Source: CAYSSJ01 sp964433675
GTDB taxonomy: Bacteria; Cloacimonadota; Cloacimonadia; Cloacimonadales; TCS61
Assembly: GCA_964433675.1 (NCBI GenBank)
Contig: CAYSSJ010000012.1
Coordinates: forward strand, 17,304-81,303
Direction: 5' to 3'
Length of the DNA stretch: 64,000 nt
Shown: positions 35,505 to 44,253 of the stretch, piece by piece
Numbering within the stretch: the first letter of the stretch is position 1
Layout of the letters: each line of letters begins with the position of its first letter
Program-made: the position numbers and the translations under genes
The notes under the pieces: generated by a model
Told to the model about the DNA's origin: nothing
The model's input: only the letters and a program-made list of their open reading frames with translations
Database searches by the model: none

Positions 35505-38500
35505 TTATTCCTTTTCTGACAAAAACTCTACATCGAAGCAGAGAGATTTCAACTCGCTAACGAGCACATTGAAGGATTCGGGTACTCCCGGTTTTGGAGG
35601 ATTCTGCCCGGCTGTAATTGCCTTGAATGCATTTGTCCTTCCTTCTACATCGTCGGATTTGATAGTTAACATCTCTTCGAGCAGTCTCGAGGCACCATAA
35701 GCTTCCAGTGCCCAGACCTCCATCTCTCCCAAACGCTGACCACCATGCTGCGCTTTGCCTCCCAAAGGTTGTTGGGTGATAAGTGAGTAAGGTCCGGTTG
35801 AACGCGCATGCATTTTGTCTGCAACGAGATGGTTTAGCTTGAGAATGTACATGATCCCGACTGTAACTCGTTCTTTGAATGGATGTCCGGTTTTTCCGTC
35901 ATACAATATTTGCTTTCCGTCGAGTGGCAGTTTGGCTTTTTTCATTTCATGGGTGACATCTTCGATAGAAGCTCCATCAAAGACAGGAGTTTCCACTTGA
36001 AATCCCAAGATCTTAGCTGCCAAACCGAGATGAGTTTCCATTATCTGCCCGATATTCATACGAGAAGGCACACCAAGTGGATTGAGTACGATATCGATAG
36101 ATTCACCAGCTTCGGTAAATGGCATATCTTCGGTAGGACTGATCCTGGAGATCACACCTTTGTTACCGTGTCTTCCTGCCATTTTGTCTCCCACTTGGAT
36201 CTTGCGCTTTTTGGCGATATAAACTTTTACCATCTTTCGTACGCCATAGGGCAATTCATCACCATGTTTCAGACGTTCAATCTCTTTTTTGTATATATTG
36301 TTGCTCTCTTCGGTCGCATTTTTTATTTTCAAGATAACTGACTGATATATTTTTCGATTAATTTCGTTATCTTCTACCAGCTCAAATTCCGTGTTCAATT
36401 TTTTGAAATTTATCTTTTTCAGATCCGCTTTGGTAATCTTCTTACCCGGCATAATGAATGGTTTGTTCGTTTTGATATCAACAATATTTTTGGCAGTTTG
36501 CCCCACCAAAACTTCCGAGAGTTTTTGTACCAAATATTCATCGATCTGTTTCTGACGCTTAGCTTGTTCTTTTTTCAGTTTGTTTATCAAATCTTGTTTG
36601 CGATCTTGTTCTTCAGATTCTTCCATATCTTCCGAGCGAGAGAACACTTTCACATCTATTACCACACCTTCCATGCCCGGTTTTGCTTTCAGGGAACTAT
36701 TGGTGAAGTCACCGGCACGGTCGCCGAATAGTGCTCGCATTAGATTCTCTTCGGGTGAAGGGTCGATATCTACATTCTTCGGAGTGATCTTGCCCACTAT
36801 GATATCGCCGGCTTTTACTACCGATCCGACACGGATGATCCCGGTTTTGTCCAAATTACGCAATGAATTGATAGGTACATTTGGTATATCGTATGCCAAT
36901 TCTTCTCTACCATTTTTCATGGTGCGTACCAACACTTCATGCTCCTCTATGTAGATAGAGTCGAACATATTTTCCTGAGCTACTCTTTCACTGATGACGA
37001 TAGCATCTTCGTAGTTGTAACCATACCAAGGCATAAGAGCGACCAACATATTTCTGCCGAGCGCCAATCTGCCATTTTGGATTGCCGGTCCATCGGTGAG
37101 CAGTTGACCTTTTTTTATCTTGTCACCTTTTTTCACGATCGGTCTTTGATTCATACAAGTATCCTGATTGGAACGGGCAAATTTCTTGAAATAAAGCCTA
37201 TTTTGCATACCCATATCCAATACGGTTTCATCTGTATCGATCCGCTCGATATCAATATAAGCGCTGGTAACATTTTTCACCACAGCATCAAACGGTGAGG
37301 CAAGAGCAGAACCGCTATCCTCAGCCACGATTTTTTCGATGCCGGTTCCTATGATAGGCACTTCAGGTGTTACCAAAGGTACTGCCTGCCGCTGCATATT
37401 CGATCCCATCAAAGCGCGGTTAGCGTCGTCATGTTCCAAAAATGGGATAAGAGCTGCTGAGACAGAGACGATCTGTTGGGGAGATACATCCATATATTGC
37501 ACTTCCGATGGTGGTACCTGCATGAATTCTCCCCGGTGTAATGCGAAGACCAGATCATCGGTGATATTCATATTCTTATCATAATTTATACTTGCCTGAG
37601 CGATGGTGTATTTTTCCTCTTCGAAAGGATCGAGATAATCTATTTGATCGGTGATTTTACCGTTTTCGATCTTGATATACGGAGTTTCCATAAAACCGAG
37701 TTTATTGATACGAGCATACATCGCCGGTGAAGAGATCAAACCGATATTTGGTCCTTCAGGAGACTCGATAGGGCAGATACGTCCATAATGAGAATGATGC
37801 ACGTCTCTCACTTCGAAGCCGGCTCGTTCTCTCGTCAGTCCGCCAGGTCCCAATGCCGAAAGACGGCGTTTGTGAGTAATAGCGGTAAGTGGATTGGTCT
37901 GTTCCATATACTGAGAAAGCTGTCCGGTCAAGAAGAAAGATTGTACAACCGCTATCAAAGCATTGCTATTGATAATATCGTGAATAGTGATCTCATCCGG
38001 ATTGGCGATAGACATCCTCTCTACGGCAGTTCGTGCTACCCGAGAAAGACCGATGGTGTATTGTTCGCTCAGAAGTTCACCCACTGTACGGATACGTCGA
38101 TTGGCAAGATGGTCTATATCATCGACATGATCGTGATCTTTGTAGATCATGATAATTCTTTCGATGATAGCAATGAAGTCTTCTTTGGTCAAAGTATGGA
38201 CACTACTATCCACATTATGAGCCAGCCGAGAGTTTAGCTTGTATCTACCTACTTCTCCCAGATTATATCTTTTATCGTTGAAAAACATCCTTTGAAATAG
38301 GTCTTCGGCTGCTTCAAAACTTGGCTCTTCTCCAGGTCGGATTAGAGTGTATATCTTTTTGAGAGCTTCCTCACGATTTTTGGTCGGATCTTTGGATATG
38401 GTCTGTTCCAAAATTTTGCGAGCTATTTCGGATTCATCAGCAACTACATCGATTTTTTTGAGCCCGTGTACATTGAATTCAGCGACCATATCTTCATCTA

Positions 38501-39293
38501 TAAAAGATGCTGCTTCATACAATACTTCACCGGTATCCTTATCAACGAAGTCATTATATAGAAATCTGTCTTTTGCTTCTTCGAGATTCACAGTTTCTTT
38601 CTTATAAAAGAATTCTCTCAGATCGCTATTTTCAGAAAATCCTATAGCGCGCAATAACACTGTAGCAGGCAGCTTTCTTCGTTTATCTATCAGCACGAAA
38701 GCAGCGTCATAGCTATCGGTGACGAATTCCAGCCAAGAACCATTGTATGGTATCAATTTTGCCGAGTAAAGCGTCTTCCCGCTTTGGTGTTTGGATGATG
38801 AGAAATATACACCCGGTGAACGATGCAATTGGCTTATGATCACACGCTCAGCACCGTTTATAATAAAAGTGCCTTGATCGGTGATAAGCGGAATCTCTCC
38901 CAAAAAAACATCTTGTTCGATCGTGTTTTTCACCCGTTTCTCACCTGTTTCTTTGAGAACTTCCTCGTCATAGATCGTTAGTCTCATGCGAGCTTTCACA
39001 GGAGCCTGATAGGATAGATTTCGTTCTATACACTCGTCGGTGTTGTATTTTTCTTTGAGGACGACATAATCGATAAATTCGAGATAGTAGTAACCTTTGG
39101 GATCTTCCAAAGGGAAGATAGAAGATAAAACCGACTGCAATCCTCTCAAATCACGTTTTTGAGGGTGTTTTTCCTTTTGTAGGAAATCGTTGAAGGAACC
39201 AATCTGCATTGCCAGCAAATTGGGTACTTCTATGGACGGAAGCCCTGATTCTTGGGCTTTTTTGGTTACGCGAGAATAATTCTTTATATTCAA
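35505..39293 (-). CDS. rpoB: RNA polymerase subunit beta
   Basis: 1262 residues. The rifampicin-binding cluster reads GQLSQYMEQTNPL followed by THKRRLSALGPGGL; relative to E. coli, Asp516 is replaced by Glu while His526 and Ser531 are kept. ERAGFEVRDVHHSHYGRICPIESPEGPNIGL, AGRHGNKGV and the C-terminal LGGKAQHGGQRLGEMEVWALEAYGA are conserved. It is separated from rplL by a 102-base gap that contains a long hairpin. Confidence 0.98.
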   Translation of the reverse strand: MNIKNYSRVTKKAQESGLPSIEVPNLLAMQIGSFNDFLQKEKHPQKRDLRGLQSVLSSIFPLEDPKGYYYLEFIDYVVLKEKYNTDECIERNLSYQAPVKARMRLTIYDEEVLKETGEKRVKNTIEQDVFLGEIPLITDQGTFIINGAERVIISQLHRSPGVYFSSSKHQSGKTLYSAKLIPYNGSWLEFVTDSYDAAFVLIDKRRKLPATVLLRAIGFSENSDLREFFYKKETVNLEEAKDRFLYNDFVDKDTGEVLYEAASFIDEDMVAEFNVHGLKKIDVVADESEIARKILEQTISKDPTKNREEALKKIYTLIRPGEEPSFEAAEDLFQRMFFNDKRYNLGEVGRYKLNSRLAHNVDSSVHTLTKEDFIAIIERIIMIYKDHDHVDDIDHLANRRIRTVGELLSEQYTIGLSRVARTAVERMSIANPDEITIHDIINSNALIAVVQSFFLTGQLSQYMEQTNPLTAITHKRRLSALGPGGLTRERAGFEVRDVHHSHYGRICPIESPEGPNIGLISSPAMYARINKLGFMETPYIKIENGKITDQIDYLDPFEEEKYTIAQASINYDKNMNITDDLVFALHRGEFMQVPPSEVQYMDVSPQQIVSVSAALIPFLEHDDANRALMGSNMQRQAVPLVTPEVPIIGTGIEKIVAEDSGSALASPFDAVVKNVTSAYIDIERIDTDETVLDMGMQNRLYFKKFARSNQDTCMNQRPIVKKGDKIKKGQLLTDGPAIQNGRLALGRNMLVALMPWYGYNYEDAIVISERVAQENMFDSIYIEEHEVLVRTMKNGREELAYDIPNVPINSLRNLDKTGIIRVGSVVKAGDIIVGKITPKNVDIDPSPEENLMRALFGDRAGDFTNSSLKAKPGMEGVVIDVKVFSRSEDMEESEEQDRKQDLINKLKKEQAKRQKQIDEYLVQKLSEVLVGQTAKNIVDIKTNKPFIMPGKKITKADLKKINFKKLNTEFELVEDNEINRKIYQSVILKIKNATEESNNIYKKEIERLKHGDELPYGVRKMVKVYIAKKRKIQVGDKMAGRHGNKGVISRISPTEDMPFTEAGESIDIVLNPLGVPSRMNIGQIMETHLGLAAKILGFQVETPVFDGASIEDVTHEMKKAKLPLDGKQILYDGKTGHPFKERVTVGIMYILKLNHLVADKMHARSTGPYSLITQQPLGGKAQHGGQRLGEMEVWALEAYGASRLLEEMLTIKSDDVEGRTNAFKAITAGQNPPKPGVPESFNVLVSELKSLCFDVEFLSEKE

Positions 39294-39349
39294 AAGCGTA
39301 CACTCCTTTATTTAAATTCTGTTCGAGTATGACATATCATTAAACAGCG

Positions 39350-39382
39350 AACGGAAGTGAACGTATGAACGCCACTTCCGTT
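39350..39382 (-). promoter_or_regulatory. rplL-rpoB intergenic hairpin
   Basis: A perfect 10-base stem (AACGGAAGTG at 39350-39359 with CACTTCCGTT at 39373-39382) with a partly paired loop lies between rplL and rpoB. There is no T-run after it on the minus strand, so it is more likely an RNA-processing or attenuating hairpin than a simple terminator, comparable in place to the E. coli rplL-rpoB attenuator and RNase III site. Confidence 0.65.
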
Positions 39383-39395
39383 ATGAATGACCATA

Positions 39396-39767
39396 TTATT
39401 TAAGCTCGACTGATGCACCTGAATCTTCTAATTTAGCTTTCACAGTTTCAGCTTCTTCTTTCGATACAGCTTCAACTACTGGGTTTGGTGCGCCGTCAAC
39501 TAGTTCTTTCGCTTCTTTGAGACCTAGTTTGGTAATCTCACGCACAGCTTTGATAACTTGGATCTTTTTGGCACCGGCATTGTTGAGGATTACGTCGAAT
39601 TCGGTTTTCTCTTCTTCAGCTTCCTCAGCTGCAGGAGCAGCGGCAGCTGCAACCGGAGCAGCAGCGGTGACGCCAAACATCTCTTCAAGTTCTTTTACAA
39701 GTTCAGAAAGTTCAAGTACACTCATCTCTTTAATAATATCAATTACCTGTTGTTTTTTATCAGCCAT
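39396..39767 (-). CDS. rplL: 50S ribosomal protein L7/L12
   Basis: 123 residues. N-terminal dimerisation helices, an Ala-rich hinge (PVAAAAAPAAEEAEEE), and the globular C-terminal domain (FDVILNNAGAKKIQVIKAVREIT, GLKEAKELVDGAP) that recruits translation factors. The ATG at 39767 is chosen because the upstream in-frame ATG (39779) lies just before the GGAGG ribosome site. Confidence 0.98.
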   Translation of the reverse strand: MADKKQQVIDIIKEMSVLELSELVKELEEMFGVTAAAPVAAAAAPAAEEAEEEKTEFDVILNNAGAKKIQVIKAVREITKLGLKEAKELVDGAPNPVVEAVSKEEAETVKAKLEDSGASVELK

Positions 39768-39794
39768 TTTTTCCTCCATAGGACTATATATTTT

Positions 39795-40319
39795 TTATTT
39801 TTCTTTAGCGATCGCATCTACGACCAAAACAAATTTACGTATGATACTTTGTAACACACCCACGAATCCGACGATCGGAGCATTGAAGCCTTGCAGCATC
39901 ATAGCCAAAAGTTCTTCTTTGGATGGTAATTTAGCCAGTTCCATAAGCTTGTCGCTATCCATCACTTCACCGGCTACCAATCCGACTTTGAAAGACGGAA
40001 AATCTTTCTCTTCCATGACATCTTTGATAAAACTTCTAAGTTCCCGAGCCGGAGCAACCTCGTCAATTTTTGATGCTGCTATTGCTGTCGGTCCTACCAA
40101 ATGATCATCTAAGGAAGTGATCCCCAACTCGTTGAGCGCAATCTTGATAAATGTGTTTCTCGAGACAAAATATTCAACTTCAGCTTCTCGCATTCTGTTA
40201 CGTAGATTGTCCACTTCTTCGATATTAACACCTTTGTAGTCGACTAACAATATCGACTTGGCATCTTCAAGTTTGCTTTTGATCTTCTTTACTTCGTCTA
40301 TTTTGTATTGTTGTAGCAT
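39795..40319 (-). CDS. rplJ: 50S ribosomal protein L10
   Basis: 174 residues. It anchors L12 dimers in the ribosomal stalk. LLVDYKGVNIEEVDNLR and VSRNTFIKIAL are conserved, with LVGPTAIA and the C-terminal helical L12-binding tail. Only 11 bases separate it from rplA, so the long L10 leader known from many bacteria cannot lie directly upstream. Confidence 0.97.
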   Translation of the reverse strand: MLQQYKIDEVKKIKSKLEDAKSILLVDYKGVNIEEVDNLRNRMREAEVEYFVSRNTFIKIALNELGITSLDDHLVGPTAIAASKIDEVAPARELRSFIKDVMEEKDFPSFKVGLVAGEVMDSDKLMELAKLPSKEELLAMMLQGFNAPIVGFVGVLQSIIRKFVLVVDAIAKEK

Positions 40320-40330
40320 CCATAACCTCC

Positions 40331-41032
40331 CTATTTCCTAGCTTGCGTGTTGGTGTGGGCTACATCCAATTTGATGCTGGGACCCATAGTTGTTGTGAGG
40401 TTCATGCTTTTGATGAAGACGCCCTTCAATGAGGCGGGTCTCTCTCTTAAGACCGCACCTACTACGGTGAGGATATTCTCTTTCAATTGCTGTATATCAA
40501 AATTCAGTTTTCCCACGATAATATGCAAATTTGAAAATTTATCCACACGATAGGTGATCTTTCCACCTTTGGACTCTTCGACTGCTTTACTGATATCCAT
40601 TGTCACAGTGCCGACCTTCGGATTTGGCATCAAGCCGCGGGGACCCAAAATGCGTCCGAGTTTGCCAATTTTACCCATCAGATTGGGGGTAGTGATGACT
40701 ACATCAAAATCGAACCAGCCGCCATTGATCTTCTCGATGTATTCATCTACTCCGACATAATCTGCACCAGCCTCTTTTGCTTCTTCCGCTTTTTCACCTT
40801 CGGCAAACACCAGAACACGGACAGTTTTGCCGGTTCCGTGTGGAAGAACCAAAGAGTTTCTGATCTGTTGATCTGCCTTGCGAGGATCGACGCCTAAATT
40901 CATATGGAGCTCAACTGTTTCAGTGAAATTCGCTGTCGGAATTTTCTTCAACAGCTCAATCGCTTCAGCAAGCTCATATTTCTTTTGCCTATCGATCATC
41001 TCAAGGGCTTTTTTGTACCTTTTTTTTGCCAT
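40331..41032 (-). CDS. rplA: 50S ribosomal protein L1
   Basis: 233 residues. Stalk protein and translational repressor in many bacteria. KRYKKALE at the start, FTETVELHMNLGVDPRKADQQIR, LPHGTGK and the GPRGLMPNPKVGTV loop are intact. The ATG at 41032 has AGGAG about eight bases upstream; an ATG at 41038 is too close to it. Confidence 0.98.
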   Translation of the reverse strand: MAKKRYKKALEMIDRQKKYELAEAIELLKKIPTANFTETVELHMNLGVDPRKADQQIRNSLVLPHGTGKTVRVLVFAEGEKAEEAKEAGADYVGVDEYIEKINGGWFDFDVVITTPNLMGKIGKLGRILGPRGLMPNPKVGTVTMDISKAVEESKGGKITYRVDKFSNLHIIVGKLNFDIQQLKENILTVVGAVLRERPASLKGVFIKSMNLTTTMGPSIKLDVAHTNTQARK

Positions 41033-41077
41033 GTACATTACTCCTTTCGATAATCTCCTGCTTACGAAATATCTCTA

Positions 41078-41512
41078 TTAGTCATCGTGAATGATGACTC
41101 CCATATTTCGTGCAGTGCCTTCAATCATCCTCATAGCTGCTTCGATATTGTAAGCATTGAGGTCTTCCATCTTGATCTCGGCTATTTTTTTTATAGACGA
41201 GCGTTTGATCGTGCCGACCTTGTCACTCTTCGGACTTCCAGATCCTTTGGCAAGACCTGCCTCTTTCTTTATCAATACTGCAGCGGGAGGTGTTTTAATC
41301 TCAAATGTATAGGATTTGTTCTTTTTTACATATACGACCACAGGGAAGATCATTCCGGGCGAATCCTTTGTCTTGTCATTAAATGACTTGCAAAATTCAC
41401 CTATATTGATCCCTGCTTGACCCAAAGCCGGTCCCACCGGAGGTGCCGGTGTTGCCTGACCAGCAGGTAATTGAAGTTTTACAACATGTACTACATCTTT
41501 TGGCTTTGCCAT
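41078..41512 (-). CDS. rplK: 50S ribosomal protein L11
   Basis: 144 residues. KLQLPAGQATPAPPVGPALGQAGINI is the conserved N-terminal domain that binds release factors and the stringent factor; the C-terminal RNA-binding domain ends with EAAMRMIEGTARNMGV. It lies between nusG and rplA. The usual L1-binding control site near its start was not verified. Confidence 0.98.
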   Translation of the reverse strand: MAKPKDVVHVVKLQLPAGQATPAPPVGPALGQAGINIGEFCKSFNDKTKDSPGMIFPVVVYVKKNKSYTFEIKTPPAAVLIKKEAGLAKGSGSPKSDKVGTIKRSSIKKIAEIKMEDLNAYNIEAAMRMIEGTARNMGVIIHDD

Positions 41513-41525
41513 ATCTACCTCTATT

Positions 41526-42056
41526 CTAAATTATTTCTACCTGATCAAAACGAACTTCTACCGGGGTCACACGTCCAAAAACTGTCACCTTAACAGTCAA
41601 CTTCTTACGATTATCGCTGATCTTTTCGATCACACCATCGAAATCGTTGAAAGGTCCGGAAGTAATCTTAACCATATCACCGGGGATAAAATCGTATCCT
41701 TTGGCATCGTCTTTGTCGCGGTCTGCTATACCCAAAAGGCGATTTACCTCATTTTCCGGTAAGGGATGTGGTTTTTTTGATTTACCGGTGATACCCAGAA
41801 AATTTGTGACACCCGGAATGCTTTGGATGAATTTCTGCAATTCGGGAGTAAGATCTGCTTGAATGATTATATAACTGGTGAATATCTTCTTTTCCCGCTC
41901 GATTTTTTTACCATCCCGGATGAGGAATGTCTTTTGAGTCGGAATCAGAATCTGTCCCAATTTCTCCTCCAGATCGGTACCCTGCACACCTTTCTCGATG
42001 GCTTCTTTTACCTTGAATTCATACGCAGCATACGTATGGACGACATACCAGTTCAT
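41526..42056 (-). CDS. nusG: Transcription termination/antitermination factor NusG
   Basis: 176 residues. NGN domain at the N-terminus (WYVVHTYAAYEFKVKEAIE, with PGVTNFLG near its end) binds the RNA polymerase clamp; the C-terminal KOW domain (GDMVKITSGPFNDFDGVIE) contacts Rho or S10. It is a standard-length protein between secE and rplK. Confidence 0.97.
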   Translation of the reverse strand: MNWYVVHTYAAYEFKVKEAIEKGVQGTDLEEKLGQILIPTQKTFLIRDGKKIEREKKIFTSYIIIQADLTPELQKFIQSIPGVTNFLGITGKSKKPHPLPENEVNRLLGIADRDKDDAKGYDFIPGDMVKITSGPFNDFDGVIEKISDNRKKLTVKVTVFGRVTPVEVRFDQVEII

Positions 42057-42061
42057 CGGCT

Positions 42062-42253
42062 TTACATCCCCATCAATACAGTTCGGATAATATAGCCGAA
42101 TATGCCATCGACCAAAGTCAAGAAAAGTGCCACGAGAGCAGACATAAATATCACTACGGTCGTCCCTTCCTTCAAATCTGCCTTGGAAGGATATGACACA
42201 TAGGACATCTCCTGCTTCACACTCTTTAAAAATGCAAATATCTTTTTAAACAT
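42062..42253 (-). CDS. secE: Preprotein translocase subunit SecE
   Basis: 63 residues with a short amphipathic N-terminus (FLKSVKQEMSYVSYPSK) and one transmembrane helix, typical of the minimal SecE that clamps SecY. It is located between tRNA-Trp and nusG, as in many bacteria. Confidence 0.95.
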   Translation of the reverse strand: MFKKIFAFLKSVKQEMSYVSYPSKADLKEGTTVVIFMSALVALFLTLVDGIFGYIIRTVLMGM

Positions 42254-42284
42254 AGTTTCTCACTCTTTTTCTTATGAATTACAA

Positions 42285-42360
42285 TGGCAGGTCAGGCAGG
42301 ACTTGAACCCGCAGCCACCGGTTTTGGAGACCGGTGCTCTACCAATTGAGCTACTGACCT
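42285..42360 (-). tRNA. tRNA-Trp (CCA anticodon)
   Basis: A complete cloverleaf on the minus strand: acceptor AGGTCAG/CTGACCT, D-arm GCTC/GAGC, anticodon stem CCGGT/ACCGG with loop CTCCAAA (anticodon CCA), and TTCAAGT T-loop. The 3' CCA is encoded (42285-42287). Confidence 0.98.
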
Positions 42361-42371
42361 ATCCATCTTTT

Positions 42372-42521
42372 TTATCTTGTTTGCTTGTGTTGGGTATGCT
42401 TACGACATTTGGGGCAATACTTCTTGTATTCAACCCGACCCGGATGGGTACGTTTGTTCTTTGTCGTAGTATAATTTCTATTCTTACAATCTTCACAAGC
42501 CAAAGTTATTATATCTCTCAT
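42372..42521 (-). CDS. rpmG: 50S ribosomal protein L33
   Basis: 49 residues, too small for most ORF cut-offs. The reading frame starts MRDIITLACEDC and has two zinc-binding CxxC pairs (CEDC and CPKC) with the family-typical THPGRVEYKKYCPKCRKHT. An AAGG ribosome site lies upstream. It sits between tuf and tRNA-Trp, the usual place for rpmG. Confidence 0.97.
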   Translation of the reverse strand: MRDIITLACEDCKNRNYTTTKNKRTHPGRVEYKKYCPKCRKHTQHKQTR

Positions 42522-42530
42522 ACATCTACC

Positions 42531-43715
42531 TTATTCTATAATCTCGCTGACAACGCCGGCGCCTATCGTCCTGCCACCTTCGCGGATAGCATAACGTAAA
42601 CCCTTCTCCATCGCTATCGGAGTGATCAGCTCTGCCGATATCGTTACATTGTCTCCCGGCATTACCATCTCTACTCCCTCGGGAAGTGTCAAGCTGCCGG
42701 TCACATCTGTCGTCCTGAAATAGAACTGAGGACGATAGCCGCTGAAGAATGGCTTATGACGTCCACCTTCATCCTTGGTTAGTATATAGGTCTCGCCCAT
42801 GAACTTGGTATGCGGAGTGATCGATTTCGGTTTAGCCAATACCATGCCACGTTCAACTTCGTCTTTGGATAGTCCACGCAGCAGAATACCAACATTATCA
42901 CCGGCTTCACCCTGATCGAGAATCTTGCGGAACATCTCCACGCCCGTACAGGTGGTCTCTACGGTCTCACGAATACCTACTCGCTCTATCTTCTCTCCAA
43001 CTTTGACCACACCACGCTCTACTCTACCGGTGGCAACTGTTCCACGACCGGAGATCGAGAAAACATCCTCTACCGGCATCAGGAATGGCTTGTCTACAGC
43101 ACGCTCCGGCAGCGGGATGTAAGCATCTACCTCATCCATCAGTTTCTGTACCTGAGCTTCACCTTCCGGATCGCCATTGAGAGCTTTCAAGGCTGAACCA
43201 GTTACTATCGGAATCTCATCGCCGGGGAAATCATATTCGGTGAGTAGTTCACGTACTTCCAACTCTACCAGTTCCAAAAGCTCAGGATCATCCACCAGAT
43301 CCGCTTTGTTCAAAAAGACAGCCATCGCAGGTACACCAACCTGACGAGCAAGCAGAATATGCTCTCTCGTCTGAGGCATCGGACCGTCGGCTGCACTTAC
43401 TACCAAAATCGCTCCGTCCATCTGTGCTGCACCGGTGATCATGTTCTTTACATAGTCCGCATGACCGGGACAGTCCACATGAGCATAGTGACGGTTTGCT
43501 GTCTCATATTCCACATGAGCGGTGGCTATGGTGATGCCACGCTCTTTTTCCTCGGGCGCATTGTCGATACTATCGAAAGTACGAAATGCTGAGCTTCCAC
43601 CTTTGCTTAAATACAAAGTTATCGCCGCTGTCAGGGTCGTCTTGCCATGATCTACATGACCGATCGTCCCGATATTGATATGCGGCTTGCTACGTACAAA
43701 TTTTTCCTTTGCCAT
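42531..43715 (-). CDS. tuf: Elongation factor Tu
   Basis: 394 residues. GTPase motifs GHVDHGKTTL, DCPGHADYVKN, NKADLVDD and SALKALNGD are intact; domains II and III follow with GRVERGVVKVGE and RPQFYFRTTDVTG. The ATG at 43715 has GGAGGAG upstream. It is flanked by tRNA genes on both sides, an arrangement shared with the E. coli tufB locus. Confidence 0.98.
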   Translation of the reverse strand: MAKEKFVRSKPHINIGTIGHVDHGKTTLTAAITLYLSKGGSSAFRTFDSIDNAPEEKERGITIATAHVEYETANRHYAHVDCPGHADYVKNMITGAAQMDGAILVVSAADGPMPQTREHILLARQVGVPAMAVFLNKADLVDDPELLELVELEVRELLTEYDFPGDEIPIVTGSALKALNGDPEGEAQVQKLMDEVDAYIPLPERAVDKPFLMPVEDVFSISGRGTVATGRVERGVVKVGEKIERVGIRETVETTCTGVEMFRKILDQGEAGDNVGILLRGLSKDEVERGMVLAKPKSITPHTKFMGETYILTKDEGGRHKPFFSGYRPQFYFRTTDVTGSLTLPEGVEMVMPGDNVTISAELITPIAMEKGLRYAIREGGRTIGAGVVSEIIE

Positions 43716-43748
43716 TTCTCCTCCTACGGCATAAATATAATGAATCAA

Positions 43749-43824
<76 letters not shown>

Positions 43825-43827
43825 TAA

Positions 43828-43903
43828 TGGAGCGGGAAACGGGATTCGAACCCGCGACCCTTAGCTTGGAAGGCTAATGCTCTCCCAATTGAGCTATTCC
43901 CGC
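43828..43903 (-). tRNA. tRNA-Gly (TCC anticodon)
   Basis: Minus-strand cloverleaf: acceptor GCGGGAA/TTCCCGC, anticodon stem TTAGC/GCTAA with loop CTTCCAA (anticodon TCC), T-loop TTCGAAT, encoded CCA (43828-43830). Three bases from tRNA-Thr(GGT). Confidence 0.98.
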
Positions 43904-43914
43904 GTAATAAAAAA

Positions 43915-44000
43915 TGGTGGAGGGGGGAGGATTTGAACCTCCGAAGGCGTCCGCCGACAGATTTACAGTCTGTTCCCTTTGACCACTCGGGAACCCCTCC
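43915..44000 (-). tRNA. tRNA-Tyr (GTA anticodon)
   Basis: Minus-strand class II tRNA with a long variable arm. Acceptor GGAGGGG/CCCCTCC, anticodon loop CTGTAAA (anticodon GTA), T-loop TTCAAAT, encoded CCA (43915-43917). Confidence 0.98.
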
Positions 44001-44007
44001 ACTTCGA

Positions 44008-44082
44008 TGGTGCCGACGGTAGGAATCGAACCCACAACCCGCGCATTACAAGTGCGCTGCTCTACCGTTGAGCCACGTCGGC
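44008..44082 (-). tRNA. tRNA-Thr (TGT anticodon)
   Basis: Minus-strand cloverleaf: acceptor GCCGACG/CGTCGGC, anticodon stem GCGCA/TGCGC with loop CTTGTAA (anticodon TGT), T-loop TTCGATT, encoded CCA (44008-44010). First RNA of the tRNA-tuf cluster. Confidence 0.98.
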
Positions 44083-44096
44083 TTCCATAATTTTCC

Positions 44097-44129
44097 GACA
44101 CGAAAATTTCCTGTCCTTTCCGTGTCAAG
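44097..44129 (-). promoter_or_regulatory. Probable promoter of the tRNA-tuf cluster with inverted repeat
   Basis: On the minus strand TTGACA (44124-44129) lies 41 bases before tRNA-Thr(TGT). Its ACACG overlaps an inverted repeat, GACACG...CGTGTC (44097-44102 and 44121-44126). The -10 (17 bases on) is weak. A second TTGACA is at 44204-44209. The repeat may be an operator or a processing structure. Confidence 0.4.
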
Positions 44130-44253
44130 CACTTTCACTTATATTTCTCTTTATAACGATCTCTATCTTCAGAGATAGACAAAACTTTTGCATAGCTTAA
44201 TTATGTCAACCAAATAATTCACATTTGCCAATAATTTATAATAAAAATGCTTC

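Noticed and set aside
39517..40104. 195-codon plus-strand frame opposite rplL and rplJ
   Set aside because: Serine-rich antisense shadow of two certain ribosomal protein genes.
42289..42305. CAGGTCAGGCAGG as part of the dispersed CCTGCC motif family
   Set aside because: It is the acceptor and T-arm of tRNA-Trp, fully explained by the tRNA.
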